5,545 bases of DNA from Methanosarcinales archaeon (GCA_030638625.1 DAOWEE010000183.1:1-5545), one strand, 5' to 3'; shown: positions 1 to 4,415, numbered from the stretch's first letter. The notes: generated by a model not told the origin, from the sequence alone. A program made the numbers and translations.

Positions 1-219
1 GTGCAGGTAGGGACGGTGGGCGGCGGTACCGGTATCGCTACCCAGCACGAGTGCCTCCAGATACTGGGCGTGGCCGGTGCAGGGGAACCGCCCGGGACTA
101 ATGCTAAAAAACTTGCCGAAATAATCGGGGTGGCAGTACTGGCAGGTGAGATTTCACTCATAGGTGCCCAGTCCGCCGGACACCTGGCCCGGGCACATAA
201 ACAACTGGGGCGAAAATAA
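1..219 (+). CDS. hmgA: 3-hydroxy-3-methylglutaryl-CoA reductase, class I (C-terminal fragment)
   Basis: HMG-CoA reductase makes mevalonate from HMG-CoA using two NADPH, the committed step to the isoprenoid chains of archaeal membrane lipids. Only the last 72 residues are visible; the frame is already open at base 1, so the GTG there is an internal Val codon and not a start. Seen directly: the glycine-rich GTVGGGT motif (residues 4-10 of the fragment), followed by Q15 and a CL pair, as in the cofactor/substrate-binding region of class I enzymes, and near the C terminus the AGHLARAH block (59-66), whose first His (H61) matches the catalytic histidine of the family. The protein ends at K72 with no extra tail, as is usual for archaeal forms. 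Its TAA stop overlaps the ATG of the next gene by one base (TAATG), so the two are probably co-transcribed and translationally coupled. Family assignment is secure. Confidence 0.95.
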   Translation: MQVGTVGGGTGIATQHECLQILGVAGAGEPPGTNAKKLAEIIGVAVLAGEISLIGAQSAGHLARAHKQLGRK

Positions 220-374
220 TGAACGAGGAAAAACGAAACCATACCCTTATGGACCAGAAATGCCCGACATGCGGGAGCTGGATGAACACTATTGTTGAAA
301 CCAGTCAAAAGGGTATGAAGATAATAACTTACTGCTGCGATGAGTGCGGTTTGAACTACAGGGCAGACGCATAG
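219..374 (+). CDS. Small two-knuckle zinc-ribbon protein (51 aa)
   Basis: A 51-residue protein starting at an ATG that overlaps the hmgA stop codon. It has two CxxC knuckles, C15-P-T-C18 and C40-D-E-C43, about 21 residues apart, with an additional Cys at 39; this is the layout of a treble-clef or zinc-ribbon module that binds one Zn. The second knuckle, followed by GLNYR, recalls the ribbon of ZPR1-type proteins (CxxCG followed by an aromatic and Arg), but the protein is far shorter than ZPR1, so this is only a resemblance. An in-frame ATG at codon 11 (249-251) would still include both knuckles; the upstream start is preferred because of its stop-start overlap with hmgA. The function is unknown. 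The overlap suggests its amount is coupled to HMG-CoA reductase; whether the products interact cannot be told from sequence. Confidence 0.8.
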   Translation: MNEEKRNHTLMDQKCPTCGSWMNTIVETSQKGMKIITYCCDECGLNYRADA

Positions 375-424
375 ACCCATCAGGTTGAATAAACTGGTAA
401 GTAACTATTACGGACGCTATTGTA

Positions 425-458
425 ATGATAATTTTATTAACAATAAAATAAATATCAT
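425..458. promoter_or_regulatory. Nested AT-rich palindrome and promoter region of the V4R/Roadblock unit
   Basis: The 109-bp gap 375-483 becomes very AT-rich towards its end. Inside it, ATTTTATT (431-438) and AATAAAAT (442-449) form a perfect 8-bp inverted repeat around AAC. Outside these, ATGATA (425-430) pairs with TATCAT (453-458), with three extra bases on the right side. The AATAAAATAAATA stretch at 442-454 is a plausible TATA region for a start near 475-484. A second AT-rich element, TTTATAATT (468-476), seems too close to the GTG to act as TATA for this gene. Inverted repeats arise easily in such AT-rich DNA, so the operator reading is tentative. Confidence 0.35.
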
Positions 459-483
459 GTATTATCGTTTATAATTTACAGGG

Positions 484-1023
484 GTGAGAGTCATAAAATC
501 CATAGATGAAACGTTATTCATCGAATTTGATGACGATAATGCCAACACCACCATAAGCGGTGTTCCGGCCATGTTTATGAGTAAAAAGACCATGGGCTCG
601 CTCATTAAAGGAATGATTGATGCGCTGGGTGAGGGGGTAAGACCGTTATTATATACTTCAGGTTACAATGCCGGCCGCAAATCCGCTCCAGTGGTTATCC
701 GGCAATGGGACTGTAAGAACCTTGACGAGACCTTAAACGCCACCACCCAGCAATTCGCCCGTTATGGCTGGCTGCTTTTAAAGGATGTAACGTTGTCTGA
801 AGACGGCAGGGAAATAAGTTGTATGGTCGAGAAATGTTTTGAAAGTCAGGCATACAACGGGAAGAGTGGCACTTCAATTTGCTATTTCATTGAAGGTTTC
901 CTGTGTGGCTATATGGAAATTGTATATAACAAAGAAAACCTGGTGTGTGAAGAGACGACCTGCCAGGCAAAGGGAGATGCAGCCTGCCGGTTTGTGATTA
1001 AACCAAAATTCTGGGAAGAGTAA
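484..1023 (+). CDS. V4R-domain protein (Bet3-like / hydrocarbon-binding fold)
   Basis: A 179-residue soluble protein with no signal peptide or membrane segment. The C-terminal part (about 110-175) is a V4R (4-vinyl reductase) domain, recognised by the sequence from C133 through a glycine-rich helix (EGFLCGYMEI) to CEETTC (155-160) and ending GDAACRF (164-170). C133, E157, C160 and C168 resemble in order and spacing the Cys-Glu-Cys-Cys zinc site described for MopR/PoxR-type phenol sensors, so a bound zinc is likely (from memory of that family). V4R proteins bind small hydrophobic ligands or act as protein-interaction modules related to eukaryotic Bet3. There is no DNA-binding or ATPase domain, so this is a stand-alone sensor or scaffold. 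The next gene begins 5 bp after its stop and encodes a Roadblock protein, a likely partner. GTG is the start because the next in-frame ATG (570) would remove the N-terminal strands; no clear Shine-Dalgarno precedes it, so a short or absent leader is possible. Confidence 0.85.
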   Translation: MRVIKSIDETLFIEFDDDNANTTISGVPAMFMSKKTMGSLIKGMIDALGEGVRPLLYTSGYNAGRKSAPVVIRQWDCKNLDETLNATTQQFARYGWLLLKDVTLSEDGREISCMVEKCFESQAYNGKSGTSICYFIEGFLCGYMEIVYNKENLVCEETTCQAKGDAACRFVIKPKFWEE

Positions 1024-1028
1024 ATATC

Positions 1029-1394
1029 ATGGATGACATTCAGGAAAGTCTGAACTTTGTACTTCAGGACCTCAAAAATACTGCCAACATAGAGGCATCA
1101 GTTCTTGCAAGCCAGCAGGGTTTAATCATGGTCTCTGACGTGCCTGAATATGTGCCTGAAGCAAAATTGGGTGCCTTCACAGCCACGATTATGGGTTCGG
1201 CAAAAACCGTGATGAAAGAACTGCGCCAGAGTAGTCCCAATATGCTGATGATCAGGTCGGATGATGCTATTACTGTATTCATGGAAGCGGGAGAAAATGC
1301 TATTTTAGGTACGTTGTTCAGGGGTGAAGGAAATATCGGTCTTGTTATCGTGGAAATGGAAGATGCCTGCAAGAAGATCTCTGAAATCCTGTAA
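1029..1394 (+). CDS. Roadblock/LC7-domain protein (MglB-like)
   Basis: A 121-residue single-domain protein of the Roadblock/LC7 family. Seen: an N-terminal helix (about 1-17), then IEASVLASQQGLIMVSD (21-37), the usual strand-turn-strand opening with a residue pattern like 'vlvs.dGl.v', a long central helix containing an AKTVMKELRQ segment, and paired strands carrying MLMIRSDDAITVFMEAG and the GLVIVEME strand before a closing helix. Roadblock proteins form dimers and typically regulate small Ras-like GTPases (bacterial MglB on MglA, eukaryotic Ragulator/MP1-p14); no GTPase gene lies in this window. Its ATG is 5 bp after the V4R stop, so both are probably translated from one message and may act together. 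Poor Shine-Dalgarno (AAGAG at 1016-1020) fits translational coupling. Family call is good; the partner is unknown. Confidence 0.85.
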   Translation: MDDIQESLNFVLQDLKNTANIEASVLASQQGLIMVSDVPEYVPEAKLGAFTATIMGSAKTVMKELRQSSPNMLMIRSDDAITVFMEAGENAILGTLFRGEGNIGLVIVEMEDACKKISEIL

Positions 1395-1451
1395 TGAAAG
1401 GCTGCAGCATTTCCAATAACTGGTACTGGATGATGGAGAAAACACTAAAAG

Positions 1452-1459
1452 TTTATAAG
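1452..1459 (+). promoter_or_regulatory. TATA box for the DUF429 gene (probable leaderless start)
   Basis: TTTATAAG with an A-rich run (ACTAAAA) directly upstream, where a BRE would be expected. Its centre is about 27 bp before the ATG at 1483. As archaeal transcription usually begins about 25-27 bp after the TATA centre, the message should start at or next to the ATG. The 88-bp gap 1395-1482 holds no clear terminator hairpin; a T5 run (1471-1475) is the only possible stop signal for the upstream pair. Confidence 0.5.
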
Positions 1460-1482
1460 TTACTATCATCTTTTTGTAGGGT

Positions 1483-2148
1483 ATGAATGACAGGGTGTTC
1501 ATTGGTGTGGATCTGGGTACCAGCCTGAAACGGAAAAGTACGGGCATTGCCTGCATAGTTGAAAGGCACGGCAGCCCATGGATATACTCCCTGCCCGAAC
1601 ATACAATGTCAGATGACACCTTCATCCGTGCAAGTATTGCCCGGATGTACAGTGATTATACTTCCTGTATCGTAGCCATTGATGCACCCCTGTCAAAACC
1701 CGAACACGGCAGCATGAGATATTGTGAAAAACGGCTGCGCAAATTCGGGATTCCGTGCTATCCTTCGGGTGCGGAGTGGGTACGGGAGTGGGTGGATAAG
1801 GGGATAGAACTGAAAAACTGGTGCGAAAACACATTGTGCGCAGGAGTGATTGAAGTATACCCTTATGCTGCCAGCAGGGCGCTTGATATAGGCGTCGGTG
1901 TCAGGAAGAAATCAAAGGAAGGACGTAGTGTGATTCAAAAAGGGCTGCGCACCATAATCGGTGGCCTGGATGAAATGACCATGGATGTACTGCTGTCCGA
2001 TGATGAACTGGATGCTATACTATCTGCATATACGGCCTACTGCGTCGACCATGGTAAGTTTAAAAAAATGGACGGCTCTGACGGTACTATCTATATCCCC
2101 CTTAAAATGGCAGTCCATACCATTGATGAATATCGACCTGTGGGTTAA
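1483..2148 (+). CDS. DUF429 family protein (predicted RNase H-fold nuclease)
   Basis: A 221-residue protein of the DUF429 family, whose members are predicted to have an RNase H-like fold and possible nuclease activity; no function has been shown for this protein. Seen: the opening strand FIGVDLGT with D10; the IDAPLS block with D67; RYCEKRLRKFGIPCYPSG (79-96), typical of the family; EVYPYAA with E114; and a C-terminal acidic helix DDELDAILSAYTAY (173-186) with D173, D174 and D177. The order Asp-Asp-Glu-Asp matches the metal-binding carboxylates of RNase H-like enzymes, so the active site looks intact. Length is near the usual size. A TATA box centred 27 bp upstream and lack of a good Shine-Dalgarno suggest a leaderless message. 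It is transcribed separately from the Roadblock gene and runs convergently into the DUF3795-like gene, sharing stop-codon bases with it. Confidence 0.85.
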   Translation: MNDRVFIGVDLGTSLKRKSTGIACIVERHGSPWIYSLPEHTMSDDTFIRASIARMYSDYTSCIVAIDAPLSKPEHGSMRYCEKRLRKFGIPCYPSGAEWVREWVDKGIELKNWCENTLCAGVIEVYPYAASRALDIGVGVRKKSKEGRSVIQKGLRTIIGGLDEMTMDVLLSDDELDAILSAYTAYCVDHGKFKKMDGSDGTIYIPLKMAVHTIDEYRPVG

Positions 2149-2420
2149 TGCCCACCTTCAGATGATTGCATCTGTTCTTTGCTGTGTATGGGACAATATG
2201 ACCTGGAAAGGCCTACGGTAAGTTTGCAAGGATATTCAACACAGCTAAGACACGAATCTACGCCTTTGTCGACTGCACAGTTGTAAAATAAACAGTCGTA
2301 GATTCCAGGATTGTCCTCATTTTCAGCCACACAGCCCATACACTTAGAACCATAGTTCATACAAATCTCACAGGCGTTGCCGCATTTACCATAAATAATA
2401 GTCAACTTATACACATCCAC
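2145..2420 (-). CDS. Cysteine-rich DUF3795-like protein
   Basis: A 91-residue protein with eleven cysteines (13, 17, 20, 27, 30, 43, 48, 57, 60, 65, 76). The opening KCGNACEIC, the SKCMGC pair, CLFYNC, then SCLSCVEYPC match the spacing of DUF3795 proteins, which are predicted to bind Zn or Fe-S clusters and are common in anaerobes; the function is not known. The start is a GTG, with no ATG available: an in-frame TAG lies five codons upstream (2433-2435), and codon 3 is also GTG, so the true start is one of these two. No Shine-Dalgarno is visible. The gene converges on DUF429, and the two stops overlap in TTAA (2145-2148), leaving no space for a terminator between them. The C-terminal tail after C76 is polar and has no features. 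Confidence 0.75.
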   Translation of the reverse strand: MDVYKLTIIYGKCGNACEICMNYGSKCMGCVAENEDNPGIYDCLFYNCAVDKGVDSCLSCVEYPCKLTVGLSRSYCPIHSKEQMQSSEGGH

Positions 2421-2427
2421 GTTTTTA

Positions 2428-2460
2428 AACTACTGTTTTTGCAATTTTGCAATAGTAGTT
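2428..2460 (-). promoter_or_regulatory. Inverted repeat with tandem TTTTGCAA in front of the DUF3795-like gene
   Basis: AACTACT (2428-2434) and AGTAGTT (2454-2460) form perfect 7-bp arms, and in RNA the stem can be extended by a G-U pair and two A-U pairs. Between the arms are two adjacent copies of TTTTGCAA (2437-2444 and 2445-2452). On the minus strand it ends 7 bp before the GTG start. A TATA-like stretch (CATAATATTTT, 2482-2492 on +) would place the transcript start near 2460, so this could be either an operator at the start site or a hairpin at the mRNA 5' end. The rest of 2461-2567 is AT-rich with no gene; a small TGCAT/ATGCA inverted repeat (2492-2507) is the only other structure. Confidence 0.35.
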
Positions 2461-2555
2461 CATATTTAGTACTTAAGAAAACATAATATTTTGCATTGAT
2501 TTATGCATTTTTTGTTTTTGTAGTAATTAAAAATGGACATCTTCGAAATATACCT

Positions 2556-2588
2556 TAAAAAAAGTAATTGCAGCCAGAATGGCTGCAA
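2556..2588 (-). terminator. Hairpin terminator after the HesB/IscA gene
   Basis: TTGCAGCCA (2568-2576) and TGGCTGCAA (2580-2588) form a perfect 9-bp stem closed by a 3-base loop, 13 bp beyond the stop codon of the minus-strand gene. Read on the minus strand, the stem is followed by a T-rich run (complement of the A-run at 2556-2563), which suits archaeal U-tract termination. The + strand also has an A-run rather than a T-run after the stem, so the signal is directional. Confidence 0.65.
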
Positions 2589-2601
2589 AAAAGACCAGTC
2601 C

Positions 2602-2916
2602 TTAACAGGAACAGCCTGAACCGCACTTAGGTGCGTTGGGATTGTTAATTACGAAACCTTTGCCGTGTTCATTGTCTATATAGTCAATCTCTGAGCCGTC
2701 CAGTGATTCCTGAATCTCTGAGGTCATAAGCAACTTGACACCATTGCTGGTCAGTTCAAGGTCTTCATCTTTCTTTGTGTCATCCAGGGTCATTCCGTAA
2801 CTGAGACCACTGCAACCCATGCCTGCTACAAAAATACGCAGTGCATGGTCCTGTTTATTTTCCTGTTCCAGGAGATTCTTCAGTTCTCCTGCTGCTAATT
2901 CTGTTACTTCGATCAT
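2602..2916 (-). CDS. HesB/IscA-family A-type Fe-S cluster carrier
   Basis: A 104-residue A-type carrier of the HesB/IscA/ErpA family, which takes up iron or a nascent Fe-S cluster and passes it to apoproteins in the cytoplasm. Seen: IEVTELAAGELKNLLEQ at the N terminus, the GMGCSGLSYGM block with the first conserved Cys, the IDYIDNEHGKGFVINNPNA stretch, and a C-terminal CGSGCSC with the remaining cysteines. The start is the ATG at 2914-2916: it gives the family's usual length and has GTGAT (2920-2924), complementary to the 16S rRNA 3' end, 3 bp before it. An upstream ATG at 2997 would add 27 residues unlike the family and would overlap the promoter. No other isc, suf or nif gene is in the window. 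Whether it supplies the nearby Cas4-like or F430 enzymes is speculation. Confidence 0.9.
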   Translation of the reverse strand: MIEVTELAAGELKNLLEQENKQDHALRIFVAGMGCSGLSYGMTLDDTKKDEDLELTSNGVKLLMTSEIQESLDGSEIDYIDNEHGKGFVINNPNAPKCGSGCSC

Positions 2917-2940
2917 TGTATCACATATTTGAATTGATTT

Positions 2941-2985
2941 TGTTCGATACTGTACGAACAATATTTGTTCGTTTTGCTTAATATA
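2941..2985 (-). promoter_or_regulatory. Promoter with three TGTTCG half-sites before the HesB/IscA gene
   Basis: Three copies of one hexamer sit in 31 bp: TGTTCG at 2941-2946, its inverse CGAACA at 2955-2960, and TGTTCG again at 2966-2971. The right-hand pair forms a perfect 8-bp inverted repeat, ACGAACAA and TTGTTCGT (2954-2961, 2965-2972), with a 3-bp centre; the left pair is a dyad with an 8-bp centre. On the minus strand the TATA candidate TATATTAA (2978-2985) lies just upstream, placing the transcript start around 2955, inside the cluster. This is the position expected for a repressor that blocks polymerase. The regulator is not identified. Confidence 0.5.
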
Positions 2986-3036
2986 CCTTACGGTCACTAA
3001 CTAAACCTGAATCTATTTTAATATTATCCTTTCACC

Positions 3037-3825
3037 TTAAAAGAACCGGGATGCCAAAGTCTGTGTTACCTGGCAGTGTTCAACATGCCCACAGTAGTCA
3101 CAGGGTGCATCGTCTGGCCTGTCCGGCAGCCTGCCGTCCCTTATCTTCCTGACCCTGCCCGCAAGTGTAAGCACCTTTCGCCTGTCTGCACGTCTTATCG
3201 GCACTTCCCGCACAATACCGTACCTGGCATATTCAACCACACCCACCCCGACAGTGCAATCATGCTTGTCTTCCAGTAAAATGGACAGGGCAGTAAGCCT
3301 GAGCCGGTCATCTTTCCACACGCCATTGAGAGGGGCTTTCCCTGTGCGAATTATGGACGAAGTTGGGCCGCCATCCAGCATCAACAACCTATCAGGACTG
3401 CCGGTCATGCCCAATTTTTCAGAATACAGTATGGGCTCATCATCCAGTGAATTGAAAATGTCCAACAACCTGCCAGCCCCCAGTGCCTGCATGGATTCCT
3501 GGATGCCACTTATGACCTCGTCAAGCTGTGAGCCTACCTGTGTTGTGGCCTGGGATATTATTTCAGGGTCAATGTCGGCAAGTTCGTCTCGGTATATTGT
3601 AGTTATCTGCTGTGCGGATATTTCCAGCAGTGACTGCAAAGACGAAGCCATGTCTTCAGAGTTGACCACCTCTGCAAAGTCCTGTGCCATTTCCTTTATG
3701 ATAAGAGCCGCCACATATGAAGGGTTGACGGTCCTGGTGAGTTCATGTCCCTGATAAGTATAATAGACCTTACGTGGACATTTGAGGTAATTGCTGATAT
3801 CCGATACTCTGACGTAATCTTCCAT
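3037..3825 (-). CDS. Cas4-like PD-(D/E)XK-fold Fe-S protein, active site apparently degenerate
   Basis: A 262-residue protein related to Cas4/Dna2-type (DUF83) nucleases. Seen: an N-terminal SNYLKCPRKVYY block with C16, and a C-terminal C242-x2-C245-x5-C251, together the four cysteines that hold the 4Fe-4S cluster in Cas4 and AddB. Between them, LGMTGSPDRLL (138-148) gives the motif II Asp (D145). The motif III E-x-K is replaced by I158-I159-R160 in SSIIRTGK, and the QxxxY motif by R176-x3-L180 in DDRLRLTALSILLE. Thus two of three core catalytic residues and the Q/Y pair appear missing, while the fold and cluster ligands remain; nuclease activity is doubtful. The helical insert at about 35-125 is longer than in typical Cas4. 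No CRISPR array, cas1 or cas2 lies nearby, so a role in spacer acquisition has no support here. The ATG at 3825 is preceded by a purine-rich GGGTAGGG in a Shine-Dalgarno-like position. Confidence 0.75.
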   Translation of the reverse strand: MEDYVRVSDISNYLKCPRKVYYTYQGHELTRTVNPSYVAALIIKEMAQDFAEVVNSEDMASSLQSLLEISAQQITTIYRDELADIDPEIISQATTQVGSQLDEVISGIQESMQALGAGRLLDIFNSLDDEPILYSEKLGMTGSPDRLLMLDGGPTSSIIRTGKAPLNGVWKDDRLRLTALSILLEDKHDCTVGVGVVEYARYGIVREVPIRRADRRKVLTLAGRVRKIRDGRLPDRPDDAPCDYCGHVEHCQVTQTLASRFF

Positions 3826-3866
3826 ATTTCCCTACCCTTTGGAACTACTCAATTTAATTTGTCAAC

Positions 3867-3895
3867 GATTGGCTAATAATATTTTAAGATTGGCT
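3867..3895 (-). promoter_or_regulatory. Direct repeats around the TATA region of the Cas4-like gene
   Basis: GATTGGCT occurs at 3867-3874 and exactly again at 3888-3895, a 21-bp period (two helical turns). Between them, read on the minus strand, lies a TATA-like TTAAAATATT (3878-3887), which would start the Cas4-like transcript around 3855 with a leader of about 30 bases. Same-face repeats flanking a core promoter suggest a dimeric or cooperatively binding regulator. They also lie upstream of the cfbA promoter, so either direction could be affected. Confidence 0.4.
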
Positions 3896-3912
3896 TTTTT
3901 TCATGCAAAACC

Positions 3913-3920
3913 ATTATATT
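3913..3920 (+). promoter_or_regulatory. TATA box candidate for cfbA
   Basis: ATTATATT, preceded by GCAAAACC as a weak BRE candidate, lies about 95 bp before the cfbA ATG. It would place the transcript start near 3941-3946, at the left edge of the dyad described next, giving a leader of about 68 bases. The surrounding DNA is AT-rich, so other TATA-like stretches (for example near 3922-3938) cannot be excluded. Confidence 0.4.
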
Positions 3921-3942
3921 CGATTAAAATTACATTAAAGAA

Positions 3943-3980
3943 TTGAGCGTAATACTTTTTGCACAAATCGTATTACTCAA
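3943..3980 (+). promoter_or_regulatory. NikR-like dyad operator or leader hairpin before cfbA
   Basis: GTAATAC (3949-3955) and GTATTAC (3970-3976) are perfect inverted repeats 14 bp apart, 28 bp overall. Written as GTAATA-N16-TATTAC this has the same length and half-site spacing as the E. coli NikR operator GTATGA-N16-TCATAC, with related but different half-sites. The symmetry goes further outward: TTGAG (3943-3947) pairs with CTCAA (3976-3980) if two bases (CG) are bulged, so the transcript could form an 11-bp stem with a 14-base loop. The site sits at or just after the inferred transcript start, fitting repression. A nickel-dependent repressor would make sense for a nickel chelatase gene; this is inference. 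Confidence 0.5.
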
Positions 3981-4010
3981 ACAAAAATCAACCCATTTAC
4001 GAGGAATTAT

Positions 4011-4409
4011 ATGACTGAAAAAATTGGAATACTGGCACTGGGACACGGAAGTAAGCTCCCGTACAATAAAGAAGTGGTAACCGGGGTTGCCAACATTATC
4101 GCTGAAAAATATGAAAATACGGTTGTCAGAACCGGATTCATGAACATGAACGGTCCCACCATGGACGAGGGACTGAAATCCTTTGAAGGTACCGGAGTAT
4201 CCACCATCGTGGCCGTACCCATATTCCTGGCGCATGGTGTGCACACCACAGAGGACATCCCACAAATACTGGGTATCAGCCGGGAAGACCGCAAGACCAC
4301 CATCCAACTCAACGGCAATGATATTACCCTGATATATGCCGAGCCCCTGGGTGCCGACTCGCTGGTAGCTGATTTAGCATACAAGAGGGCACTGGAAGCA
4401 CTGGATTAA
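4011..4409 (+). CDS. cfbA: Sirohydrochlorin nickelchelatase, short CbiX type
   Basis: CfbA inserts Ni(II) into sirohydrochlorin, the first dedicated step of coenzyme F430 synthesis; the same short CbiX-type enzymes can insert cobalt for cobamides. The protein is 132 residues, the usual size of the homodimeric archaeal short form. Seen: ILALGHGSK with H11 and IFLAHGVHTTEDIP with H75, the two metal-binding histidines of the family (equivalent to His10 and His74 of Archaeoglobus CbiX-S), and the NGPTMDEG segment between them. GAGGA at 4001-4005 is a good Shine-Dalgarno for the ATG. The cfbE gene follows after 6 bp, which supports a nickel and F430 role over cobalt alone. A NikR-like dyad precedes the gene. 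Confidence 0.93.
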   Translation: MTEKIGILALGHGSKLPYNKEVVTGVANIIAEKYENTVVRTGFMNMNGPTMDEGLKSFEGTGVSTIVAVPIFLAHGVHTTEDIPQILGISREDRKTTIQLNGNDITLIYAEPLGADSLVADLAYKRALEALD

Positions 4410-4415
4410 AAATCT

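Noticed and set aside
381..396. Possible hairpin CAGGTT/AAACTG after the zinc-ribbon gene as a terminator
   Set aside because: Short and mismatched, and not followed by a T-run; not strong enough to list.
1064..1372. Open frame of 102 codons on the - strand
   Set aside because: Antisense to the Roadblock gene, with no recognisable domain; the + strand frame has a clear family match.
1985..2221. Open frame of 78 codons on the + strand
   Set aside because: Overlaps the end of DUF429 in another frame and runs against the DUF3795-like gene; it has no family features.
2917..2997. N-terminal extension of the HesB/IscA gene from an ATG at 2997
   Set aside because: The added 27 residues do not resemble the family, and the region contains the TATA element and half-site cluster; the ATG at 2916 has a matching GTGAT ribosome site.
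3254..3754. Open frame of 166 codons on the + strand
   Set aside because: It lies wholly antisense to the Cas4-like gene; its Ser/Met-rich product matches no family I know and reads as the complement of real coding sequence.
3037..3825. CRISPR-Cas locus suggested by the Cas4-like protein
   Set aside because: No spaced direct repeats, leader or other cas genes occur in the window, and the catalytic residues seem lost.
3930..4384. Two open frames of 125 codons on the - strand over cfbA
   Set aside because: Both are antisense to cfbA, which has both catalytic histidines and a good ribosome site.
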